A DNA stretch of 64,000 nt from Brugia malayi (lineage: Eukaryota; Nematoda; Chromadorea; Rhabditida; Onchocercidae): the NCBI RefSeq assembly GCF_000002995.4, contig NW_025062285.1, positions 186,001 to 250,000 of the forward strand, written 5' to 3'. This document shows, one piece after another, positions 1 through 11,800 of the stretch. The first letter of the stretch is position 1. Every line of letters starts with the position of its first letter. The notes below the pieces were generated by a model. The model was not told the DNA's origin. It was given only the letters and a program-made list of their open reading frames with translations, and did not search any database. The position numbers and the translations under genes are program-made.

Positions 1-740
1 ACTCTGAAACATTCAAGAACTAAATTTGCATTATAAATATCGCTTTTTTTTTGTTATTTATTCCAACGAAATTATAAAAATCATAACCATAATATTAGTT
101 CTTTGAAGTGATTACATTATAATATTCTTCTTCCCTTTGTTCCAACTTGTGCTTCTTGATACTGTTCTTTTTGGCAGCTTGCACAAAAAAAAAAACTTAC
201 TCATCATCAAAATTTTGCAAGGAACATTTCCATAGGACAGTCATCAGTGTAACCCCGATTCGTGGAAATTTTTTTGCTTTTAATTTCAATGCATCAACCT
301 TTTTTATTTCCTAAATATTTATATAATTTGTATTAATACACGTCTTACTTTTGAAATATTGACTTAACTATATCTCCTCAATTCCATCAACTATAATAGA
401 CAAAATATTACATGATGTGTGACAAGTAAATATATCAGTCTAAACATGATATAATGTCTTATAATGATATAATGCTTTCTGCAATAATATTTATCACAGT
501 ACCGAGGAAATCAATTAAAACCTAGAATTCGAATTAATCTTAAAAATAATGTTAGAAAAGCCAAATTATTTCACTGATTTTCTACAATGACCTAACTCAT
601 CATTGATTAATCAAAGAATTCGATTTAGCTCGAAGATCTATTCGAGCATAGATGATTGCTAGGTTATTCATTTAATTTACTAGTAATTATTTGGATGATT
701 GATTCCCAATATGAAGGAAGCAAACAAAAATGTGAGCCAC
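1..740. other. AT-rich left edge, possible continuation of a minus-strand gene
   Basis: No gene can be established here. On the minus strand a short open stretch ends at a good donor (plus-strand acttac at 195-200). It reads R-I-G-V-T-L-M-T-V-L-W-K-C before that donor (about 201-265) and could be a second exon of the gene whose possible first exon is at 741-848. Its acceptor is not convincing, so this is only a suggestion. Confidence 0.2.
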
Positions 741-848
741 CTTCAAATTCAGTAGGATATTCTTAATTTGTTTCAGATCATTTCCCAAAAGTATCGTCTC
801 TGTCCCATCTAGCTCTTCCGTCCTTCGTCGTTTCGGCTTCGATGCCAT
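741..848 (-). CDS. Possible first coding exon of an unidentified minus-strand gene running off the left edge
   Basis: A 36-codon open stretch begins with ATG at 848 and reads MASKPKRRRTEELDG and onward. It ends in phase 0 at a possible donor (AAG|gtggct, 740/741). Thirteen bases upstream of the ATG is a splice acceptor (minus-strand ccacttgcag, ending at 862), which would suit spliced-leader addition or an upstream exon. The start is basic (KPKRRR), as in many nuclear proteins, followed by an acidic and hydrophobic stretch. I do not recognise the family. It lies head to head with pbrm-1, about 2 kb apart, so the two may share the intervening promoter region. Alternatively it is a chance ORF; the neat acceptor-ATG-donor arrangement is the only support. 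Confidence 0.4.
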
Positions 849-2836
849 TAGCACATATACCCTGCAAGTGGTTAATATTATGATTTTTTAAATATGATAC
901 AATCCAAAAGGACGTGTGCAATGTCGAAAACGTCAAATAAACGTTCGTGTTGAAGTACGCTCATTGACGAGAGTAAAAAAAATTACAAAACGAGAAGAAC
1001 ATGAATGCAAGCATGGAGTTGAGAGAGAAGAAGGGAAAGATATCAAAATTTCCTGCAATGTATGAATATGATAGTAGTGTAACATAGCACTAGGCTAATA
1101 GTGTTATATAAAGAAGTGAATGAAGTGCAGTAGCTGATCGCGAGAAGAATGCAGGACAGTATGTGTAGGAGTGCACTCCTAGTGATTGTCAAATTAAGTG
1201 CACTTTCGTGACGTGGGCAAAATAACATTCTATTGTATGTTTCAATATCTAAATCAAAAATGCCAAAGGCCAAAGTTTTTTGATAACTAAAAATGTGACA
1301 GGAGAAATAAACAAAGGCGTTAAGAAACAAAAACGACGCTTATAAGACATATTATGAATTTTAAACAAAATAGTTTCTTCAAAAATTATAAACAAACTCT
1401 TCAAAACTCTTCAAAAATTATAAACAAGAATAACATCACATTAAAGTGACAATAGATAAAATTCAAATATTCTGGGAACTTATGGAATTTAAAAAATTGA
1501 ATGCTATTGTAATAAGGAATATATAAAAAGTTAAGACAAAGTAGTGTAGTGCAAAGGCATTAATGAAAACGTGTATTTACGTTGCAGTTCATCTGCAAAC
1601 TTCGTGCAAATCATAGCTTGAAGTACGCACACGTGGGAAACGGAACCGAGAACTACGAGTACAAGCATAACTCATGATTTCAAAATGACCGCACAAGAAT
1701 TTCCAAATGTATGTGTGCGTGTGCACGAATTATGCATGTATATAGTGCACATGCGTGTTGCACAAACTAGCACTGTTGTCGTTGTCCCACTTCCCGACTT
1801 ACAGCATGCATGCACTTAGCAGACATATGCACGTGCACTCAAGGTGCAATTACCGTGTACTCGCACATACCAACATATGCCACATATGTTCGTGGAAATA
1901 TGTAGTCCTACGAAAGTGTCTGCTTCCACGCACACGTGCACACACGTGCAGACATGCACACACACACACACACACGCGGATGCGTCTACAATGCGTCTGC
2001 ACTGGTTTATCGATCGCATGCGGGACGGCACACACACCCACACACACAGGGAGCACAGACTGCGGTCGAATTCGAATTACCGCCAAGGGCCGCGACGCGA
2101 GACATGTATTTGCACTGGGTGCAGTGCGTCGCGTCCCTGTATGATATGCGCGAATTGGCGAGTCGTGCGTGTTCTGTGGTTATCACTTGTCACTTCCGTG
2201 TACTGTGGGGTTTTATGGCGTGAACTTGACGTGAACACCATAGAAAGTTAAGAAAATGAGGCAGCATTTGAGCGGGGAAGTTGGCTTCATGCGAGCGAGT
2301 AAGTTAGTGAACCAGGGAGTGCTGACGGAGTCGGTTAATTCCGTCAATTTACCGCATCTGCGTAAGGGTACGTAAGGACGAGTTTGTTAGGTGGGGTTAT
2401 TGTGATGCTGCAAACGATACTATAACAAATATTCAATGATGACTGTCAGTAAGGTCCATGCAATCACGGAAATTGTGAGGAGATCCAACTAATAGCAATC
2501 TTAATTCGTTAATCGGTGGTGATAGAGAGTGACGAGTACAGTAAGGCACTTGCAGTATACTTACTTCTATTGTAATTTAATTGACATTTCTTATAGTTAG
2601 TCGAACTGTGCAGTCATAATTTCAGGCTCTTTTACATCTAATTGGGTGATTTATTGCAGTTAACTGTTCATGGTGAAAATTCTTTTTTGATAATGTAAGG
2701 ATTTGCTAGTGAATATGAGAGACAAATGAGATTTTATTGTGTTACATTGATATGATATAGGATATGATCGTGGAACTTAGAGAACTATAACATACTGGAA
2801 TAAGTTTAGAATTTTTTTTGCAGGAAGAATACCACC
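849..2836. promoter_or_regulatory. Intergenic region with likely divergent promoter; GC-richer island with CA repeats and CACGTG motifs
   Basis: About 2 kb between the possible minus-strand exon and pbrm-1. The first part (to about 1560) is plain AT-rich DNA. From about 1600 to 2360 the base composition becomes clearly GC-richer, with many alternating purine-pyrimidine runs: (CA)n at 1957-1975 and a second CA tract at 2030-2048. Four CACGTG palindromes lie at 1630, 1830, 1933 and 1943. The ORFs of 75-135 codons here are products of the CA/TG runs, not genes. An acceptor (tttttgcag, ending 2823) sits 13 bases before the pbrm-1 ATG and probably takes the spliced leader. Promoter function is inferred from position only. 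Confidence 0.45.
1957..2048. repeat. CA microsatellites
   Basis: Two short (CA)n tracts, about 1957-1975 and 2030-2048, lie in the GC-richer island upstream of pbrm-1. They generate the His/Thr-rich spurious ORFs seen in several frames. Confidence 0.85.
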
Positions 2837-5800
2837 ATGAGTGGAGTGAAACGTAAAGCATGCGTGAGAGAGGAAATATCACCAATCATCCCAAGCAAAC
2901 ATGGACGACGTTCTCGTAATGTTAGGGAAGAATTGCATGATGTAATGTCCTTCTTACATTCATTTTATGATAATTATAAACGATTATTTATCATCCAACA
3001 GATTTGATTCAAGTGGATAGTACTGGGATGTTTGTTGTTCAAAAAAAAAAAAATAAGTGATGTTGATTTCTTTTGTTAAAGAGTTCATTTATTTGAAATG
3101 TAACCAGTTAAAATAATTATAAAAATATTGAGCGGACTTGAGTTTTTGATAGCTGGGACAGTGGTAATGCGCTCTTTAAACCTCATGTTTTTAAACAATA
3201 TGCAAAGCCATCTATGTTAATTAGAAGTAAACATTACAGATTTGCTGTTAGTGATAAACTGTTAAGCAAATTTAAAAAGGTTTCAGATAAGTAGCGGAAA
3301 TTATACGTAATAGAATAATTACTTTGTACGTAATAAATAATGGAAATTATATGGAGCATAGATAAGTGTTGAAATATTTCTTTCATGTATGCAGTAATTT
3401 AACTTTTCTGATGTAGTAGTTGGAAGATATTGTGTTATGTAACCTTATGAGAATAAAAAATATGATGTGCTTTATGGACTTAAATTTAAAAATCTGAAAG
3501 ATAAATTGGTAAATTTAGTTGCGACAGTGTGCCGAATTGGTGGATGCTTTACGTAGTTACAGGACTGCCGATAATCGAATACTGTGTGAAAGTTTCATCC
3601 GTGCACCATCTCGCCGGTATGTTTTATCATAATTATGAAATTCTATAAATTCTAATCATTTGATTTGCTTTGGGTTGAAATTATTTTCAGCACGGATCCA
3701 AAGTATTTTGATGTTGTCACGCATCCGATTGATTTAACAAGAATTCAGCAGAAAATTAAAACCGAAGAATACAGTTCTGTGGAAGATCTTTCTGCAGATG
3801 TCCGTCTCTTGGTCAATAATAATAAAACTTATTACAAGGTTATTTTTTTCCATGAATTTCAGATTTATTCTGAAATTTAAAATAGACATTTTAACCTTTT
3901 CTATAGACTTTCATTCTTTCCACGTTTTATGAATCAAATAGAAAAGTTCGGCAAATTAGTATCATGAACTGTTTTTTGAATTTGTGTTTGATAACATAAT
4001 CACACAATGCTAAGGTTGACTTAGCATTTTCAACTCATGTGTAAGTTCATGATTTAGGAAGGCAGTCAAGAGTACAAAGATGCTTGTGAATTATGGGAAT
4101 TATTTGAGTCACACAGGAAAGAAATGCTTGGGAATGCTTCTGTTGCAAAAATGGAAGAACAGTTCGTTTTTTTTGCGTTTCTCAATTATTATTACTTATT
4201 ATATTGTAGAAATATTCTTAATGCATAGCTACTAAAATAAAGGATGACATAGTTTTGAGTTGGAAATCTCAGTATATATTTTGTTCTTTATAGTTTTTAA
4301 TATGTCAAACTGTTTTGTTGGAGCATACTAATAGTAAGGATTACAATATTTTGCTTTCTAGTGGTTTGAAAATTTTCGAAGCAAATATAATTATTGCAGC
4401 CAAAAGAATAAAACAGTTGAGGCAAAACGGGACGTGGTGTCAGTTGATTTACTGGAAGAAATTATTGTTTGTACTTTGGAGCTCACGGATGAAACTGGTC
4501 GATTGCTTAGTCCACCCTTCCGTGTTTTACTATCTCAAGAAGTTTGTTTTCGCATAAATTTGTATTTCCTTTTGCTTCTTAAATTGAGTCATGATTGTCA
4601 CTAGCTAGCGTGCGTATATTCTATGATTTTACAGTCATCACTCTTGCAAATTTAAAAACATTCTGTCGTTGCACACTGCTATTATTTCTAGCAGTCTGTA
4701 TTCCAAGTTTTAAAGCCAAATTAATTCAAGGAATTCCCTACTTATTATGATCGAATCAAAAAACCTATTGATCTCAAACAAATAACGATAAAAATTCGTT
4801 CTGGTGAATACCGCACTTGGCAACAATTTGATGCGGATTTTCGATTAATGTGTAAAAATGCAAAAGCCTTCAACGAATTGGGTTCAGTGATTAGTAAGGT
4901 TTGTGCTATATGTAATATCTTCAATAAAATCTGAAATTCATTTCATTTTGTATTCATTGTTAGCATCAACTTTCGTTTATATTAATTGATAGTATCAACT
5001 GTTTTATAAAATTCCAAATCACTGCGCAATGTTTTAAGTTAAACAGTAGCAGGTTCCATATTAAAGGTGATATGTCAGGCAGCAGTAGAATTGTCTCTTT
5101 GTATTCTTTAAAATGGTAATGGCATCCTTCTAGGCACTGCAATTTAAGGAATTCTCAAAAATAGAAATTTAAACCATATGATATGACCTCAAGGTTTTTA
5201 TCTGTGAAGCTTTTATTGTAGGATGCTTCTATGTTGTTGAAAAATTATATGAAACGTAAGGCAGAATTATGTAATTCCAAACACAAACCGCTGACAATTA
5301 AAAGGTTAGTTTTTCGGATTTTTTTTTTTTAATTTTAAGATATAGGTTTTCTATGTACACACCATATCCAAAAAAAGCGGAAGTCAAGGAGAAATCAATT
5401 TCAGGATCAGTGCAAATAAACAAGTTTTGGATGAACTTTTAGCCCAAAACGCTACAGTTAATTCGAGTGAAGAATATTCAGAAGATTCCGAAGAAGACGA
5501 AGATTCGGAACACAGCAGTGAACCAAAATGGATATTGTATTGGACAATTCGTAATGAACCCAATCCAGTTGATCCGGAAACTAATCTGGCAGATCCATTT
5601 TTGGAATTACCCAGCAAAAGGTCAGTCCCAAAGTGAAGTTCTGTAGGTGTATACACGATTTTCTCAATTTCAAATTTTCTCTATGGTGAAAAATTTTCAA
5701 AAAATGGAGTTCAGAAAGATATACTTAAAAATAGGAGAAGTGACTACTCATTTCTTTCGATTTGTAACCCTGTTTCTAGCTTTATTTGCTGCCTGTACGT

Positions 5801-8800
5801 TTAACTTCTACGTTTCACTCTAACAATTTTGAGATACATGTGGTTAACTTATTAACTTCCCGTATTTCTAGCTGGTATCCAGATTATTTTGACGAAATTT
5901 CGGACCCAATGTCTCTTTTTATGATAAACAAAAAGCTAAAACGTGATGAGTATCATACACTGGAAGAACTTCTGAAGGATATTGTGTTGGTTTTTGAAAA
6001 TGCCAAAACCTACAATGTTGAAGGTTCAGATATTTATGAAGCAGCAGCAAAATTGGAAAGGTTGGCAAGATCAAAGACTCGAGCGTTACTAAAAGTAAGA
6101 TTTTTTTATTATATCATCAGTGATCTGTTTGGAACATACAGTTTGGACGACCTATATTGCTCTTTATAAAGTTCTGTTGCTACCAATAGCTACGCAAGCT
6201 CTGGATTCAGGTTCAAAGGCAGAATCATTAATATTCCACTATCGAAATCAGTTTAAGGAATTTTTTTTTTTTCAGACTATTAAAGTAAATGAAGTTGAAG
6301 AAAGGATATCGGATAAAAGTGCACAATCGCCGACTGTCACACGATCTGTTTGGAAAAAGCTGCGGAAAATAGAGGGATCAACATCTATGCAAGTTGCATG
6401 TTCAGGCCCAGAGCCGGAATCATTTGCTATTTCAGCATCGAACGTTGAGGGCTCTGAGTTTAAAAGACGGGGAAGTAGCCGAGGATGGAGTAATGAAATG
6501 CAAGCAGTTTTTCGAAAGAAACTGACAATTTTGTGGAACACTGTTTACGATCATATGGTAATTTTCTACGTAATTTTTCATAGACAGTCATTTTATAATT
6601 ATTGAATTTATACACTAGCTAATTTGGGATAACTAAAACAGATTGATAATAGATAAAACAACCAAGCCCGTGAATCTGCTGAGTTTATTGTTATCTCATC
6701 ACATCGACCATGCTAAAAAATTTTTAGAAAAATCAGTACGCGAAAAAGTTTTTTTTTTTTCAGGATGGTAAACGGCGTATTGCTACTGCTTTTATGTTTC
6801 TACCATCGAGAAAAGATTATCCAGAATATTACAGTTATATTGAAAAACCGATTGACTTAACTACGATCAAGCATAAAATTGAAACTGACCAGGCAGGATT
6901 ATTTTTTTTCAACTTTTCTTTTCTCTTGTTCTTGAAATTCCTTATTTGATTTTGTGATGCACTGTGGACATTGTGCTCCATTTATGCATGAGACATCGAT
7001 GTGCGTTACTCCCTAAATGCGATATGTAGAAAATGTGAAAGTACATTGTAAAAGCGTTTTAGAGACTACTGATTGTAAGATTGAATAATACAAAAGATAA
7101 ACATAATTATGGAGGGAATATAGGCATACAAACAGTACATGTTTGGTTTGAATTCCTTACAGATATAATTTTGCATTCCATACTTGATGATTTGTTTTAA
7201 TTCCATTGCATCTTAGTTAAGTTGTATGATTTTTTAGTTTTTGCCATTTTTTTGTGAGAATTGTTCGATGAAATATGACTTTTGGAATAATGCAGAAATA
7301 TCTTTGATTAAACTTAAAAACATTTGTTTCAGTACACTTCAATAAGTGATTTCATGAAAGATATGGATTTGCTTGTTCATAATGCTTGGGATTTCAATGA
7401 ACCTGGTTCGCAAATTTATCGCGATGCAACAACCCTACAGTCTGTTGTGCGCAATGCGCTTAGTGGGATTCCAGGCTTGCCAGTGTCCAACTTCAAGCAC
7501 TGTAAAAGCAAAGTTGGGTAGGTGGAATATGCGTTTATCAAAACAGGTTTAATATGTGTACTACTTAATTCTTGAAGTGTCAAAAATATTTGTATCTCTT
7601 AAATCCTTTGTTGCTAGTAAAAATAAGGATTTCGAATTGTTAATTGAAAAAGCTAGTGATAATTACTTTCAGATTGTTGAAGTCGAATTTACCATCGAAG
7701 AGGCATAAACAACATGGCAGTGGTGGTGAAAGTAGCAAATGTAACGATATTGATTTGGAGGGTGACCTTTCTCGGTAAAAATTGCTTTATCTTTGCAATT
7801 TCAGTAGCTAGAGCGGAGCAATAAAGAGGAGAAGTAATTGTTATTAAGGGAATTTCAGGAGTCACTGTAATGAAACAATTATTATTTTGTGCATGAGAAA
7901 GAGTATACTATTTGTAACCTGTCATTTATTTCTCTATATCATTTAATTTTAGTGGCTCAAATTTGTCGGTATCAGAGGCCTTTCTTCCACATATGCGTCT
8001 TTCGGACAACCTTCGTCCTGCTTCACCTTCTTGTAGTGCTATATTTACGGACAGGGCGCCTGCAGTATCACCTATGAATTTTACTAAAACGGGCCGTGGT
8101 ACTCCGCGAAGAATGCTTGGACCCACTTCTGAATTGGAGTTTGATAAGATCAAATTGTACGAATTGTACAATCTCATAAGGAATTACAAAGATGAACGCG
8201 GGCGTGAACTGTCACTTCCATTTTTACAGTTGCCATCGAAATTTGTAAGTTTTAACTTTCGAAATCTAGTAAATACTTAGTCTAGATTCAACAAAATCAG
8301 GTTTTAGGTTTGAGCATAGTAATTAGCAAATAAGAGAAGCGGTTTCTTTTTTTTTTTCAGGATTATCCGGATTATTATGATGTAATCCGTAGACCAATTG
8401 ATCTTACAAAAATCCGGAATCGAATCACATCAAATTACTACGATTCAACCGATGCTTTAATTAGTGATTTCAATTTAATGTTCGATAACGCTTGCCGTTA
8501 CAATGAACCGGAGAGTATGATTTATAAGGTTTGTGTTTTTTCCTCAGAAATAGTCTCCAAGATATAATGGAATTGTCAGGCAAGTTAGGAAAAATACAGT
8601 GCCTATATAGATTGAATATTTAGTCAGCACTTTTCTAAATAGACACTATTATATTACGAGTCCGAGAAACTGTTACACAACTTCGTTCGGTTGTACCAAC
8701 ATTGACAAGTAAATTAAATAACATCAAGAATGATAGGTTGTTTTTTTTTTTTTTTTTCGATCAGTGTAAATCTAAGTAATAGGTCACTTCATTTCAAAAT

Positions 8801-11800
8801 CAAAAATTTTATTCACTTATACATTCAAATTATAGGATGCACTTTCACTGCAAAAATTAATTCTGTTGAAAAGGCGCGATTTATGCAAAAATACCGCATC
8901 AGCAATAAATGTACAGTCGGAAGTTCAAGCTCTTCTTGCCTCAATTCTTATTTCAGTTAATAATCATCAGGTAATTTTAAGTGAGCTTTTTTGATTTTAC
9001 GGATTTGTGAGAAAATTGCAAGTTAACTGCGAACACTATTTTATAGTGACACAGTGGCTCATTCAGTCATATATTTCGTTGTCCAACGTACTGAATTGCT
9101 AATGTTGTTACCGTGGTGCATATGTGCTGAATATTTGTAACTATCCGCATTCAAGAGCACCTTTTAATTTTTATATTTAACTTTTTTTAAAGAGAATGTT
9201 GTAGGACTCTGATGGCCGGTGCTTCTCGGATTCGTTGGCTGATTTACCGGGGATGTTACGAAGAAAAGGAATAGATTCAGTGAATATTCCATTCTCCATT
9301 GATGAAATGAAAAGAAGTGTAGATAAGGTATTTTTTTTTTGCATATGTAAGCCTGCAAATTTGAATATTTCGTGTCGTTAAAATTTTAAAGGGTTATTCG
9401 AAATTATGGTGATAGGTTAGGATATGATATAGCACTGCTGATATGGAGTCTACATCAGTCACTTTGTCATTACAGTATCGACTTCAAAATATTGTTTCAT
9501 GAAGTAGTTTATATCTGAACTGGTTTAGCAGTCTATATTTTAATCGTACACGGAAGCTATTTAGACAGCCCCATCCTACACAAAAAGGCTACAATGACTG
9601 CATCTAGCACTAAATTTATTATTACTTTTTTCTTCACTAAAAAAGTTAATAAGTTGATTAAAAAATTAATAAGCAACGTGATTGTTTACAAAAATCTGTA
9701 GTACACTTAATTTTGGATCGAAAAAATTTCCAGGGACTTTCAGAAATCAAATTTTATAAAAGTAAAGTTTTGCAGGGTCGTTATCGTCGATTAGATAAGT
9801 TTCAAGACGACCTCTTTTTTTTATTCAATGCAGCAATGGATCATGCTCATTCCGATTCTCAAGTAAGTTAGAAGAATATAATATGGAGTTAAAAATCTAT
9901 TCAATCTTTTCGACAGCATGCACATTCTTTGATGTTGCTGAGCTGCTTCACGCCAAATACTGTATGCGTAGTCAGACGTCTTGACACTATATTTTATGTT
10001 CATCTGAAAACAAAAAAAAAAAAATTTTATTTTAAAAAACCGGCAAAAGTATTTGCAGTTATGCAGTTTCTTTTTTATACTGGTCTGATTACTTCATATT
10101 ATGGAATAAGTTCTAGTCGAAGAGCGATATCTAATGAATTTCATCCTTAATGAGTTGGTAGATGCTTTGATTGTCCTTCATGGAATCGGATCTGTTATTG
10201 TTTATTCTTCTTAGGCCGTACTGTTAATCTTATTTGATGTTTTCTTATTTCTTTTAAGCTAATTGATGTCTCGAGCTTTCAGGTTTTCGAAGATACAGTT
10301 GAACTTTGGATGTATTATTTGAAAACGCGTGATGATTTGACACGCACTACGTTACTCTCTCCTGCCCGTTGGTATACTGAGAAGATGCTCCTTACGCATG
10401 TAGATAATATTCGGAAACGTAAATTAATGGAAGAAGCGAAAGATGATGAGGAAAATAAAAAATCTGAGACATTGGGACCAAAAGCGGTTAGTTTTTATTA
10501 TTATTTTGAGTACGATGAAGAGTTATAAATTAACCACTCTCGATTTCAAGCAAAGTTTAGCTAGAAATGGAACGGTAAAAATTTTTTCAGGTTCTTAAAG
10601 AGTTAGAAGTTTGAATTTTTCTTTTTTTGTAAGACTTGAAATTTCGGAATTTTTGGTCAAATAAAACAGGATAGTGACATCTTAAATTTATAGACATATT
10701 TGTTCCGAATACATCTATGATTTTCAGTAGATTCTCTCGTAATCATCTTCTGGTGCTTATCAATAAAATTATTGTAAGTAGTAAGTGATGAGTAATTAGA
10801 GTAACGGGATCATTGATCTTTCCAATTCATTGGATTAACAATTTGGTTTGTATTCGCGTTTTTCTCGAGAAAATAATGGAGGAAAAAACGCTGTAACGAA
10901 ACCGCTTGACATAATGAACCAGTATTTCATTGGAGTTTAGAATATTTAAATCAGAAGGCAACCGAGTAATCAGTAGGAAGGATAAAAATTGATGTTAGCT
11001 TAATAATGTTCGAAAAATTAAACGGGATGGAAGTAGAGTTATTAGTTGTTCAGCACTGACGAACTGATTCTTCAGGATGGTGATATTGACCTAGGTTCAA
11101 CTGGACAAGGTGGAATCATTTATCGGGTAAATGATTATGCATATGTAGCACCAAGTGAAGAAACAGTGTCGCAGCGGCATATTATGAGGATTGAACGATT
11201 ATATCGTGATAGCGACGGACAAACATTTGCACGTGGCACGTGGTGCTATCGGCCGGAAGAGACCTTTCATTTAGCTACTCGAAAATTTTGTGAAAATGTT
11301 TGCTTCTTTCAATTTACGATTAGAGATATTAACTCTTTAAGTCTAATTTAATTAAGTTTATATTTTTTTTTGCTTTCACACTAATTTTTTAAGCGCTGTA
11401 TTGACAGTTTTTAGAAAAATGTATTGACAGTTTCTTTTTTTAGGAAGTATTTCTTACGTCCTACTATGATACCGTGACGGTGGATCGCCTCATAGGAAAA
11501 TGTCATGTTATGCCAGTTCGACAGTTTATGAGGCAAAAACCAAAAGTATTCACGCTGTGAACATTTTAAACAAAGTTAACCTACTGTTGATGGTTTTGGG
11601 GCAGAATTTTTTTTGTTTAGAATTAGCAAATCCGAATAGGAGATCATATTTTCTATTATTTCATAATTACTCGACAATAATTACACTTCCATGTTCTGAG
11701 CAGGGCGAATAAGTAGTTTTACATATCTGGTTTAAACTGAATGTCTGATAACATACCAGAAATGAATATTAGCATTCTTTATTCGATCTTTGAATCCTTT

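Noticed and set aside
1043..1330. 95-codon minus-strand ORF rich in Phe, Ile and Tyr
   Set aside because: AT-rich, no acceptor before the ATG and no family features; typical chance ORF of this genome.
1755..2251. Overlapping ORFs of 60-135 codons on both strands
   Set aside because: They arise from (CA)n/(TG)n runs open in several frames; His/Thr/Cys/Val-rich repetitive translations with no splice signals.
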